Positions 52,341 through 60,530 of a stretch of 64,000 bases of DNA are shown piece by piece; position 1 is the first letter of the stretch, and each line of letters opens with the position of its first letter. The notes beneath the pieces were generated by a model. The model was not told the DNA's origin and did no database searches. It saw nothing but the letters and a program-made list of their open reading frames with translations. The position numbers and the translations under genes were made by a program. This DNA comes from Lewinellaceae bacterium (GTDB taxonomy: Bacteria; Bacteroidota; Bacteroidia; Chitinophagales; Saprospiraceae). The stretch lies in contig JACJXW010000004.1 in assembly GCA_020636405.1 (NCBI GenBank), forward strand, positions 558,001 to 622,000. The letters run 5' to 3'.

Positions 52341-53573
52341 ATGAAGACCCTAAGAGGACTTTTTATACTGGCCTTTTTTAGCCTCGCACTCACTGCCTGT
52401 ACGTCGGAAGCACCAAAGGCCCCGGAAGCATCCCAGCAGGCTGTAGATATCCCCAAACTTTTGGACCGCCACCCGGCGCTGCGCCAGGAGAAGGAGTGGG
52501 AAAAAGTCCAGAACTACTATGTCGAATACCGGCAGAAGCTGGAGCGCAACCCCAGTGATGATGAAGCCCGGCTCAGCCTTGCTCAGCTTTTCATCAACGA
52601 GGCCCGGGTGACCGGCGAGCATGGGCATTATTATCCAGCGGGACTGGAAGTGTTGGAAGGCATCAACCTGAAGAAAGCAGATGAGGATGTACGTTTTCGG
52701 GCCCTGGCGGCCAAAGCTGGCATTCAGCTTTCCCTGCACGATTTTTCGGCCGCACTGGGATCCGCGGAACGCGCGGTGGCCATCAACCCGTACAACGCAC
52801 AGATATACGGTGCTTTGGTGGACGCATACGTCGAGTTGGGCCAGTACGAAAAAGCGGTGGCCATGGCCGACAAGATGGCCTCTATCCGGCCCGACCTGCG
52901 GTCTTACGCCCGCGTTTCTTACCTGCGGGAGATCCACGGGCAGGTCGAAGGGGCCATCGAGGCGATGAAACTGGCGGTGTCTGCCGGTTATCCGGCTTAT
53001 GAAGAAACCGCCTGGGCGCGCCTTACGCTGGGTAGGCTGTACGAAAATTACGGCAGGCTGGAAGATGCCGGGCGGGAATATGAGCTCATCCTTTCCCAGC
53101 GGCCGGATTACCCCTTCGCCATCGCCGCACTGGGGGGGCTGGCCCTAAAACGCAAAGATTACGCCGAGGCCGAACGCTTGTTGAAAAAGGCCTGCGCCAT
53201 CATCCCGGAATTCAGCTTTTATGAGTCCCTTGGCCACATCTACAAAGAGACAGGGCGGAAGGAGGATTTTGAACGCACGATGAAAGAACTATGGGGGATG
53301 CTGAAAGACGATACCGACAACGGGCACAATATGAACCTGGAATATGCCCAACTCTATTCCACCCTGATGGAAGATCAGGAAAAAGCCCGGGAATATGCCC
53401 TTAAGGAATACCAAAAACGGCCGGAAAATATCGACGTGAACCGCGTATTGGCAAATATCTGTCAACGCATGGGCGAATCGGCCAAAGCGGCTGAATACCT
53501 GGAGGTGGCCTCCCGTACCAATGCGCGATACCCAGCGCTGATGGAACTCCGGCAGCAGTTGGCAAGCCGGTAG
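52341..53573 (+). CDS. TPR-repeat lipoprotein
   Basis: 410 residues. Lipobox signal MKTLRGLFILAFFSLALTAC (Cys20), then about eight tetratricopeptide-like helix pairs (for example AALGSAERAVAINPYNAQIY, YVELGQYEKAVAMADKMASI, AGREYELILSQRPDYPFAIA, REYALKEYQKRPENIDVNRV). TPRs mediate protein-protein contacts, here probably at the periplasmic face of a membrane. It follows the DUF4331 pair after 329 bp on the same strand and may serve the same process; that is inference from position only. Confidence 0.85.
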   Translation: MKTLRGLFILAFFSLALTACTSEAPKAPEASQQAVDIPKLLDRHPALRQEKEWEKVQNYYVEYRQKLERNPSDDEARLSLAQLFINEARVTGEHGHYYPAGLEVLEGINLKKADEDVRFRALAAKAGIQLSLHDFSAALGSAERAVAINPYNAQIYGALVDAYVELGQYEKAVAMADKMASIRPDLRSYARVSYLREIHGQVEGAIEAMKLAVSAGYPAYEETAWARLTLGRLYENYGRLEDAGREYELILSQRPDYPFAIAALGGLALKRKDYAEAERLLKKACAIIPEFSFYESLGHIYKETGRKEDFERTMKELWGMLKDDTDNGHNMNLEYAQLYSTLMEDQEKAREYALKEYQKRPENIDVNRVLANICQRMGESAKAAEYLEVASRTNARYPALMELRQQLASR

Positions 53574-53592
53574 TACTTAGGCAATTTCTCCC

Positions 53593-53600
53593 TATCTTTG
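53593..53600 (+). promoter_or_regulatory. TATCTTTG: -7 promoter box directly before pdeM
   Basis: Exact TAnnTTTG, only six bases before the ATG at 53607. Transcription would start at or next to the ATG, giving a nearly leaderless mRNA. The upstream in-frame TTG at 53598 overlaps the box and is therefore rejected as start. Confidence 0.5.
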
Positions 53601-53606
53601 CCTCCT

Positions 53607-54275
53607 ATGAAAACGGAGGCTGACAATAAGGGGGCGGTGCAGGTAGAAGTGGCCGGAGAGATCCTGCTCCTTCATCCATTCCGGGCCATGTACTGGGAGG
53701 CACAACAAGCCTTGTTACTGGCCGACCTTCACCTGGGCAAGGCCGCCCATTTCCGGCGTGCGGGATTACCGGTGCCTTCTGATGTGAGCCATTCTAACTG
53801 GGACCGCCTGATCAGCCTGTTGGTTGATCTGCAGCCTCGCAGCGTGCTCTTTCTGGGGGACCTCTTCCACAGCGATCACAACCAGGAGTGGGAGGAATTT
53901 TGTGGCCTTATGGAACAATTCAGTGAGGTGCGCTTCGAGCTCATCCTGGGCAATCACGATGTATTGCTGGAGAGATACTACCGGCAAGCTAACCTGGAGG
54001 TACATCGGGATGGCCTGGATTTGGCGCCCTTCCGGCTGACGCACCATCCTCAGGAGGATGTGGCTGCGGGATGGTACAATCTTGCTGGCCATGTCCACCC
54101 CTGTGTTTATTTGAAGGGCAACGGCCGGCAGCGCGCCCGGCTGGCCTGTTTCTATTTTGGAAAGGACCAGGGGATTCTTCCCGCATTTGGAGCTTTCACG
54201 GGCATGGCCAAGGTGAGGCCCAAAGCCGGTGACCAGGTTTTTGTTATTGCCGGTGGCGAAGTGCTGGAAGTCTGA
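53607..54275 (+). CDS. pdeM: Ligase-associated DNA damage response endonuclease PdeM
   Basis: 222 residues, calcineurin-like metallophosphoesterase. The metal-binding motifs are all present: DLHLGKAAHFR (D-x-H), LFLGDLFHSDHN (GD), LILGNHDVLLE (GNHD) and LAGHVHP (GH-x-H). The family acts with the ligase-associated helicase, ligase and exonuclease in DNA repair, and is usually next to the helicase gene. Here the helicase is on the same strand but 5.7 kb upstream, with DUF4331 and TPR genes between. It ends one base before the convergent nuclease gene. Confidence 0.9.
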   Translation: MKTEADNKGAVQVEVAGEILLLHPFRAMYWEAQQALLLADLHLGKAAHFRRAGLPVPSDVSHSNWDRLISLLVDLQPRSVLFLGDLFHSDHNQEWEEFCGLMEQFSEVRFELILGNHDVLLERYYRQANLEVHRDGLDLAPFRLTHHPQEDVAAGWYNLAGHVHPCVYLKGNGRQRARLACFYFGKDQGILPAFGAFTGMAKVRPKAGDQVFVIAGGEVLEV

Positions 54276-54276
54276 A

Positions 54277-54840
54277 TTACTCTTCCTTGCTGTTCATTGC
54301 GTCACGGATCTTGGCGGCGCTTTCGTAGTCTTCTCTTTCCAGCGCTTTTTGAAGCAATTCTTCCAGCTGAGGTGTGGAATAGTTCTTCAGGGCGCCCTTT
54401 GTACTGGGCAATTCGGCGGAAGGGGCTTCCGTTGCAATGGAAGCTTCATTCATTACGGAGGGAAAGGCATAGATCGGGCATCCGAAGCGAACGGCCAGAG
54501 CAATGGCGTCAGAGGTTCGGGCATCGACCTCCACTACCTTGCCGGAAGTAACCTGCTCACAGATCAGCTTGGCATGAAAGATGCCATCCCGTATGCTGTC
54601 GATCAGCACTTCGGTGAGGCTGGCGCTGAGCGCTTCGATCGTATTTTTGAAAAGGTCGTGTGTCATCGGCCTGCCGGTATCCACCCCTTCCATCGCAATG
54701 GCGATGGATTGCGCTTCGAAAGGGCCTATGATAATAGGAAGCCGCCGGCCCCCTTGCTTTTCTTCCAGGATGAGCGCAAAATGATCAGGAGCAGATTCGC
54801 TGCGTGCCTGTCCCAATACGTTTAATTCGATCTTTTCCAT
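54277..54840 (-). CDS. Bifunctional nuclease (BFN/DUF151) family protein with C-terminal UVR motif
   Basis: 187 residues, cytosolic. Residues 1-130 form the DUF151 core (LPIIIGPFEAQSIAIAMEG, RPMTHDLFKNTIEAL, VDARTSDAIALAVRFGCPIY). A linker and a UvrB/UvrC-type helical motif follow (about 150-185; LQKALEREDYESAAKIRDAM). Plant homologues have DNase/RNase activity; in bacteria the role is unproven, and the UVR motif suggests contact with other proteins. A TACCCTTG sequence about 20 nt upstream is one base off the promoter consensus. Confidence 0.85.
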   Translation of the reverse strand: MEKIELNVLGQARSESAPDHFALILEEKQGGRRLPIIIGPFEAQSIAIAMEGVDTGRPMTHDLFKNTIEALSASLTEVLIDSIRDGIFHAKLICEQVTSGKVVEVDARTSDAIALAVRFGCPIYAFPSVMNEASIATEAPSAELPSTKGALKNYSTPQLEELLQKALEREDYESAAKIRDAMNSKEE

Positions 54841-54947
54841 GTCTTCTCTTTGGTATTAGCAAGGGTAAATTAGGACGTTTCTTTTTCTTTTCCAGGCTGG
54901 TAGGCGAATTTAACGCTTGTCCGAAAACCCTTTATTCCCTCATTCCC

Positions 54948-56006
54948 TCAACAAATCCTCGGCAGTTGTTCCCCCACCGGCATGTTCACTACTCGCTTCC
55001 CGCCGATGCTGCTGGCCATAACGACCTGCCGGGGGTGTGCTTCCACAATTTCGCCGATGATGGCGGCATTTTGCCCGTGTTCTAGTGTACGTAATTTTTC
55101 GGTAAAGGATTCGGCAATCTCCGGGCTTACTGCTGCGAGAAAGATGCCCTCATTGGCCACGTAAAGCGGGTCTAGCCCGAGGATCTCACAGGCGCCTTCC
55201 ACTTGTTCATCTACGGGCAGGACTCGTTGTTGCAACTCTATTCCCAGTTTGGTATCCCGCGCCATTTCATTGAGCACGGTAGCTACGCCGCCCCGGGTAG
55301 GGTCGCGCAACAGGTGGATGTCCTGTCCGAAATCATCCAGCAGGGCCTTGATGGTGTGGTTGAGGTTGCAGGTGTCGCTTTCGATGTCCGTTTCGAACTC
55401 CAGCCCCTGTCGTACGGAAAGGATGGCTACACCGTGGGTGGCCAGGTTGCCGCTCACAACGATCTTGTCTCCCGGCCGTATACGGCTCGGGCTGATCGCT
55501 GCCTTGGGGTGCAGCGGGCCGATGCCGGTAGTATTGATGAAGACCTTGTCGCCCTTGCCCTTCTCTACTACTTTGGTATCGCCGGTGACAACCATTACGC
55601 CGGAACGCTCACAGGCGCCCCTGACTGCGACGAGGATATCCCAGAAGTCCTCCATTCGGAGGCCTTCCTCCAGGATGAAACTGAGGGAGAGGTACTTTGG
55701 AATGGCGCCGCACATGGCTACGTCGTTGACCGTCCCATTCACCGCCAACTCCCCGATGTTGCCGCCGGGAAAGAAGATGGGCGAAATGACAAAACTGTCA
55801 GTAGAAAAGGCTATCGGCCCATCGAAAGCGACGATGGCGCCATCGTGGTGCGTGTCCAGCTTTTCATTTTTCAGGAGGTTGAAAACGCCGCTTTCGAGCA
55901 GCCTATTGGTCAGCAGTCCGCCACTGCCATGGCCCATGGTGATGATATCGAAGTCCATCTCGGGCATGGGGCAGTCCAGTTGCATACGTATGTTCTTTTT
56001 ATTCAT
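54948..56006 (-). CDS. hypE: Hydrogenase maturation factor HypE
   Basis: 352 residues, of PurM/AIR-synthase fold: ATP-binding MGHGSGGLLTNRLLE, FSTDSFVISPIFFPGGNIG, VTGDTKVVEKGKGD and DPTRGGVATVLNEMA. The C-terminus ends in PRIC, the flexible tail whose final Cys receives the carbamoyl group from HypF and is dehydrated to thiocyanate, the source of the CN ligands of [NiFe]-hydrogenase. It is next to hypF on the same strand (126 bp). No hypABCD or hydrogenase subunits are in the window. Confidence 0.95.
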   Translation of the reverse strand: MNKKNIRMQLDCPMPEMDFDIITMGHGSGGLLTNRLLESGVFNLLKNEKLDTHHDGAIVAFDGPIAFSTDSFVISPIFFPGGNIGELAVNGTVNDVAMCGAIPKYLSLSFILEEGLRMEDFWDILVAVRGACERSGVMVVTGDTKVVEKGKGDKVFINTTGIGPLHPKAAISPSRIRPGDKIVVSGNLATHGVAILSVRQGLEFETDIESDTCNLNHTIKALLDDFGQDIHLLRDPTRGGVATVLNEMARDTKLGIELQQRVLPVDEQVEGACEILGLDPLYVANEGIFLAAVSPEIAESFTEKLRTLEHGQNAAIIGEIVEAHPRQVVMASSIGGKRVVNMPVGEQLPRIC

Positions 56007-56132
56007 GGCCTGGATTGGTTGGTCTGTAGGTCTTCAGGATTCTTGTCCAATGATCATGAAATAAACGAGTTATTCCGGAATTTCGAAGGATAAGGCGTTC
56101 TTTTTTCCGTAAGAGAATGTTCAATCTGGTAT

Positions 56133-58439
56133 TTACTCCCTTTCCTTTTGCTTTTTCTCAATGAAATGGCACATCAGTTGCCCAAAGGATACACTCTCAT
56201 CATTCGGTGACAGATTGCGGTGGAAGCAGAGTTCATACTGCTTGCCGAGGTGGCGCCGGGCCAGGTCCACCAGGAGGGCATTCTGAAAAACACCTCCGCT
56301 GAAGGCGAGTTTGCGAACGCCAGCCCGTTCTGCCACCTGCTCAACGGCCTTGATCAGCGAGTAATGGAACCGGGCTGCGACGGATGCGCGGCCTTCTCCC
56401 CGGGCGAGGCTGTCCAGAATGCCTGCCATGAGGCGGGTGGTGGATATATGGCCGGTATCCTCGGATATGCAATCGTAAGGGCGCTCCATGTCCAGCCCGT
56501 TATTTTTAAAGTAGTGGTGGGCCATTTGTTCCAGCAACATAGCGGCTTCTCCCTCAAAACTGCACACATCCCTGCCGGTGAGCAGGCTGGCCACAGCGTC
56601 GAACAGGCGGCCTGCACTGGAGGTGTGCCTATTGGGCGGCCTGTTCAGCAACTGCTGATAAATGCTCCACTCCACGGAGCTGAACTTGGGGTGCAGCCAG
56701 GCTTCCGCTTCCGCCAGCCCCTGGCAGGCCATCAGGGCCGATAAGCGAGGCTCCCGGGCAATCTTGTCCCCCAGAGTATAGTTGAAATATTCGAATTGGG
56801 AGAAACGGCGAAAAGCATAGTTCTCGTAAAGGAAAAATTCACCCCCCCATATCTGGCCGTCGTCGCCCAGCCCCAGTCCGTCCCACACAATACCCAGAAC
56901 GGATTCTTCTGAATGCAACAGGCCGTGCTCTCCCAACAGGGCGGCGAAGTGAGCGATATGATGTTGATAGGAGAACTGAGGCACACCCCATTGTTCTGCC
57001 AGTTCACGGCCCAGTTGGGTGCTGAAGTAGCCCGGGTGTTTATCGGTGAGGACACAGCCTGGTTGCGCATCGAACAGCGAGAGCAGATGCTGAACCGTAT
57101 TTCGGAAGCGCTCCTGGGTTTCCAGCGTGCCCAGGGCGCCGAGGTATTGACTGGCGTAGTAGTTGCCGGCGTGCAGCAGCGTGAAAGTACTCTTGAGCTC
57201 GGCGCCGGTGGCCAGTATCGAGCCTGCTGTTACCGGCGGAGTGGGGGGCAAAAGGGTAGGGGCGTAACCCCGCGAGCGCCTCAGGTAAATGGGGGTGCCG
57301 GAATGAGGGCTCAGGCGGATGACGCTGTCGTCCTGTGGGGTGGCAATGTCCCGGTTGTGGAGCAGCAGGTAATCAGCAATGGAGGAAAGGGTATGCAGCG
57401 CGTCCTCGTCCTCAAAACAGATGGGAGCACCGCTCACATTGCCGCTTGTGGCGATGATGGGCCGGCGAAATTGCTGCATCAACAACTCATACAGCGGTGC
57501 GTAAGGCAACATCACGCCGATCTGCTGCAGTCCGGGGGCGATCGTTGCCAGTGCGATCCCGGACTGCAGCTCCTGCTCAGCCGGCAGCAGTACGATGGGC
57601 GCCGCCGGAGAAAGCAGCAATTCTTCCGCTGTTTTGTCCAGCCGGGCATCCAGCCTGATCGCATCCGTATGGGGATACATCAGAGCGAAGGGTTTGGACG
57701 GGCGATTTTTCCGCCGCCGCAGTTCTTCGATGGCATCGGCGTTAGTAGCGTCACAGGTAAGCAAAAAACCGCCGATCCCTTTGATTGCGATGATCTTCCC
57801 CTCTCCCCAAAGCCGGGTAATTTTTTTGAGTATGTGCGGGGTATCGGTGGCGAGCAGGTCTTTATTCCGGCCGTACAGGGCCAGCTGAATGCTGCAGGAA
57901 GGGCAGGAGTTGGTTTGGGAATAATAACGCCGGTCCAGGGGCGCTTCATATTCCGCCCGGCAATCCGGGCACATTCTAAAAGAAGACATGGTGGTCCGCT
58001 CCCGGTCGTAGGGCAGCCGGCTGATGATAGAGAACCGCGGCCCGCAGTTGGTACAGGTGATGAAAGGGTAGCCGGAGCGGCGGTTGTCCTCGTGAAGCAA
58101 TTCGCGACGGCAGTCTTCACACATCGCGAAATCGGGCGTCATGATCAGGCGAGCTTCTCCTCCTTCCTGGCTGTCTATGATCCGGAAGCCCTGGAAACTC
58201 TTGTTTTTTGCTTTTTGAATAGAGTGCCGGAGGATAAGCGACATCTTTGGGGCCTTTGCGACCAGGCTCTGGTAAAAAACGTCAGCCTCCTCCGGACTTG
58301 CCTCTATTTCAATATGGACGCCATCATTGGTATTGGCCACCCATCCATTTATACCGAATTGCTGTGCCATGCGGTAGACGTAAGGGCGGAAGCCCACGCC
58401 CTGCACCTGCCCCTCGATGTGTATGTGATAGGTCGGCAT
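56133..58439 (-). CDS. hypF: Carbamoyltransferase HypF
   Basis: 768 residues, normal size. Acylphosphatase domain 1-92 (EGQVQGVGFRPYVYR). Two zinc-finger-like segments at about 108-190 (CEDCRRELLHEDN, CTNCGPRF, CPDCRAEYEAP, CPSC). A YrdC-like ATP domain at about 205-390 (KGIGGFLLTCDATN, RPSKPFALMYP). A Kae1-like carbamoyltransferase domain to the end (TDKHPGYFST, YQHHIAHFAALLGEH, VWDGLGLGDDGQIWGGEF, AFSGGVFQNALL). It uses carbamoyl phosphate and ATP to carbamoylate the HypE C-terminal Cys. It starts 15 nt after the serine dehydratase stop, so transcription continues from sdaA into hypF. Confidence 0.95.
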   Translation of the reverse strand: MPTYHIHIEGQVQGVGFRPYVYRMAQQFGINGWVANTNDGVHIEIEASPEEADVFYQSLVAKAPKMSLILRHSIQKAKNKSFQGFRIIDSQEGGEARLIMTPDFAMCEDCRRELLHEDNRRSGYPFITCTNCGPRFSIISRLPYDRERTTMSSFRMCPDCRAEYEAPLDRRYYSQTNSCPSCSIQLALYGRNKDLLATDTPHILKKITRLWGEGKIIAIKGIGGFLLTCDATNADAIEELRRRKNRPSKPFALMYPHTDAIRLDARLDKTAEELLLSPAAPIVLLPAEQELQSGIALATIAPGLQQIGVMLPYAPLYELLMQQFRRPIIATSGNVSGAPICFEDEDALHTLSSIADYLLLHNRDIATPQDDSVIRLSPHSGTPIYLRRSRGYAPTLLPPTPPVTAGSILATGAELKSTFTLLHAGNYYASQYLGALGTLETQERFRNTVQHLLSLFDAQPGCVLTDKHPGYFSTQLGRELAEQWGVPQFSYQHHIAHFAALLGEHGLLHSEESVLGIVWDGLGLGDDGQIWGGEFFLYENYAFRRFSQFEYFNYTLGDKIAREPRLSALMACQGLAEAEAWLHPKFSSVEWSIYQQLLNRPPNRHTSSAGRLFDAVASLLTGRDVCSFEGEAAMLLEQMAHHYFKNNGLDMERPYDCISEDTGHISTTRLMAGILDSLARGEGRASVAARFHYSLIKAVEQVAERAGVRKLAFSGGVFQNALLVDLARRHLGKQYELCFHRNLSPNDESVSFGQLMCHFIEKKQKERE

Positions 58440-58454
58440 TCTTGGTTTTTCATT

Positions 58455-59879
58455 TTAACACTCCGGAACTTTGATGGAGATATTCACTGCCAGTCCTCCC
58501 TGAGAAGTTTCCTTGTATTTGGTATTCATATCCTGAGCGGTTTCCCACATGGTTTTAATGCATTCGTCGAGATGAACGCGTGCTTTTTTCGGGTCGCTCT
58601 CCAGGGCTATATTGGCGGCGGTGATGGCTTTGATGGCGCCCATGCTGTTGCGTTCGATGCAGGGCACCTGCACCAGCCCGCCGATGGGGTCGCAGGTAAG
58701 GCCCAGGTGGTGTTCCATGGCGATCTCTGCGGCCATCAGGGCCTGGTTGGGGCTGCCCCCAAGGCCTTCGGCAAGAGCTGCGGCGGCCATTGCGGAGGAT
58801 ACCCCGATCTCGGCCTGGCAGCCCCCCATTGCTGCTGAAATGGTGGAACCCTTCTTGAAGATGCTCCCGACCTCACCGGCGACCAGCAGAAATTTGATGA
58901 TGTCGTCGTCGGTGACGTCTTTCTCCGTAAAGCAAAGATAGTACATCAGCACCGAGGGGATGACGCCGGCCGCCCCGTTGGTCGGTGCCGTCACTATGCG
59001 CCCGAAGTTGGCATTCTCCTCATTGACGGCCATGGCGAAGCAGCCGATCCACTTGAGCACCTTGGAAAATTCGAAATCGGAACGCACCAGGCAGCGCACC
59101 CATTCGTCGGCGTTGGGGTAAGTGCAGGGCAGGCGCAGCTTGTCGTGAATATCGGCGGCGCGGCGGCTTACCTCCAGCCCGCCGGGCAGGATACCCCGGG
59201 TATGGCAGCCTCGGTAGATGCATTCTTTCATCACAGACCAGATGCGCAGCAAGCCCGCTTTAACGTCGGCTTCCGGGCGCCAGGTTTTTTCATTCTCCAT
59301 AACCACCTGCCAGATGGCGGCGCCGTGGCTGGCGCAGTACTGTTCCAGTTCCCTGGCGGTAGCAATAGGGTGGGGGAGGCGAACGTAGTTTTCCTGAGCC
59401 TCTTCTCCTTCTTTCACCACAAAACCTCCTCCAACCGAGTAGTAGGTGGCGGTATGCAACAGCTCACCTTGTTTGTCGAAGGCTTCGAAGATCAGCCCGT
59501 TGGCGTGCCCGGGCAGGCGTTCGGAGTAGTGGAACTCAATGGCTTTGGCGGGGTCGAAAGGAATGGGGTGGCGGCCTGCCAGCCGGAGTATGCGTTTACG
59601 GGCGATCAGCTCCGGCAGGCGCCGTACATCCTCCACGGGAATGGTCTCAGGGTCTTGTCCGGAGAGGCCCAGTAGCACGGCGATATCGGTGCCGTGGCCT
59701 ACCCCCGTAAGGGCTAGCGAGCCGTAGAGGTGGGCGCTGACGCCCTGGGCGGCGTCGAGCAGGCCTTTGGCCTGCAACTCTTCCCAAAATCGCTCGGCGG
59801 CGCGCCAGGGGCCCAGGGTATGGGAACTGGAGGGGCCTACACCGATCTTGAGCATGTCGAATACACTTATCGGTTCCAT
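58455..59879 (-). CDS. sdaA: L-serine dehydratase (iron-sulfur, single chain)
   Basis: 474 residues. The beta domain begins ISVFDMLKIGVGPSSSHTLG. The catalytic alpha domain has the three cluster cysteines Cys354 (GGCQAEIG), Cys396 (LTCDPIGG) and Cys407 (VPCIERN). The protein ends in VPEC: the final Cys474 matches the C-terminal cysteine that, in the Legionella enzyme, folds back to cap the cluster iron. The reaction is L-serine to pyruvate and ammonia. It lies 11 nt after the LysE-type exporter gene and 15 nt before hypF. Confidence 0.95.
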   Translation of the reverse strand: MEPISVFDMLKIGVGPSSSHTLGPWRAAERFWEELQAKGLLDAAQGVSAHLYGSLALTGVGHGTDIAVLLGLSGQDPETIPVEDVRRLPELIARKRILRLAGRHPIPFDPAKAIEFHYSERLPGHANGLIFEAFDKQGELLHTATYYSVGGGFVVKEGEEAQENYVRLPHPIATARELEQYCASHGAAIWQVVMENEKTWRPEADVKAGLLRIWSVMKECIYRGCHTRGILPGGLEVSRRAADIHDKLRLPCTYPNADEWVRCLVRSDFEFSKVLKWIGCFAMAVNEENANFGRIVTAPTNGAAGVIPSVLMYYLCFTEKDVTDDDIIKFLLVAGEVGSIFKKGSTISAAMGGCQAEIGVSSAMAAAALAEGLGGSPNQALMAAEIAMEHHLGLTCDPIGGLVQVPCIERNSMGAIKAITAANIALESDPKKARVHLDECIKTMWETAQDMNTKYKETSQGGLAVNISIKVPEC

Positions 59880-59890
59880 TGGTTAGTTTT

Positions 59891-60508
59891 TTATCCTGTG
59901 TACAGCTGTACGCCCTGTACTACTGCCAGTACCAGAAACAGTCCGCTGAGGAAATAATTCAGGTTGCGGGCGAAATAGTTGGCGCGCTTCAGGATGAACT
60001 GGGCGAAACGGGCGTATGCCGATAGCATGATGAATGCACTGAGGGTAATGCCACTGATAAAGAAGAGGTGGTACGGAGCATAGAGATGGATCAGCCCCTC
60101 TGCTTTGAGTAAAGCGCCCATGGTGAAAAAATAGGGGATGTTGAGGGCGTTCATGCCTGCCACGGCCATGCCCAGCAGGAAGGGGCTCCCCTTTCGACGG
60201 CTGGCTTTTGCTTCCTTGCTGTGGAGCGCCTGGTAGAAAAAGAAAAAGGCCAGCGCCAGGAAGATCGCTACCGACGTCGCCCGGATGTAGGTGAATACCT
60301 GAGGATGCCGGCTGAGGAAACCCGCAAAGGCAACGGCAATGTAAGCTTGCAGGAATATGGTTACCGAACTGCCGGCGCTGTACCATAGGCCCGCGCGCAT
60401 GCCCTGCTTGATGCTGACGCTTACCGAGGTCATATTCACCATCCCTGGCAGGGCTATGCCTACTGCAGCTAACAAAAAACCGAAGAAAAAAGGGCTGAGA
60501 AAATCCAT
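59891..60508 (-). CDS. LysE/RhtB-type amino-acid exporter
   Basis: 205 residues with six hydrophobic segments and the LysE-type start (FFFGFLLAAVGIALPGMVNM, then SVSIKQGMRAGLWYSAGSS). The family exports amino acids and related compounds; substrate not deducible. Being next to L-serine dehydratase suggests a link with serine or related amino acids. Signal: multi-pass inner-membrane protein. It starts 22 bp after the GH128 gene stop. Confidence 0.85.
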   Translation of the reverse strand: MDFLSPFFFGFLLAAVGIALPGMVNMTSVSVSIKQGMRAGLWYSAGSSVTIFLQAYIAVAFAGFLSRHPQVFTYIRATSVAIFLALAFFFFYQALHSKEAKASRRKGSPFLLGMAVAGMNALNIPYFFTMGALLKAEGLIHLYAPYHLFFISGITLSAFIMLSAYARFAQFILKRANYFARNLNYFLSGLFLVLAVVQGVQLYTG

Positions 60509-60530
60509 AACGTAAAGGTATGAAACAGCT

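Noticed and set aside
56913..58838. 641-codon plus-strand frame
   Set aside because: Antisense to hypF and sdaA, both unmistakable by motif.
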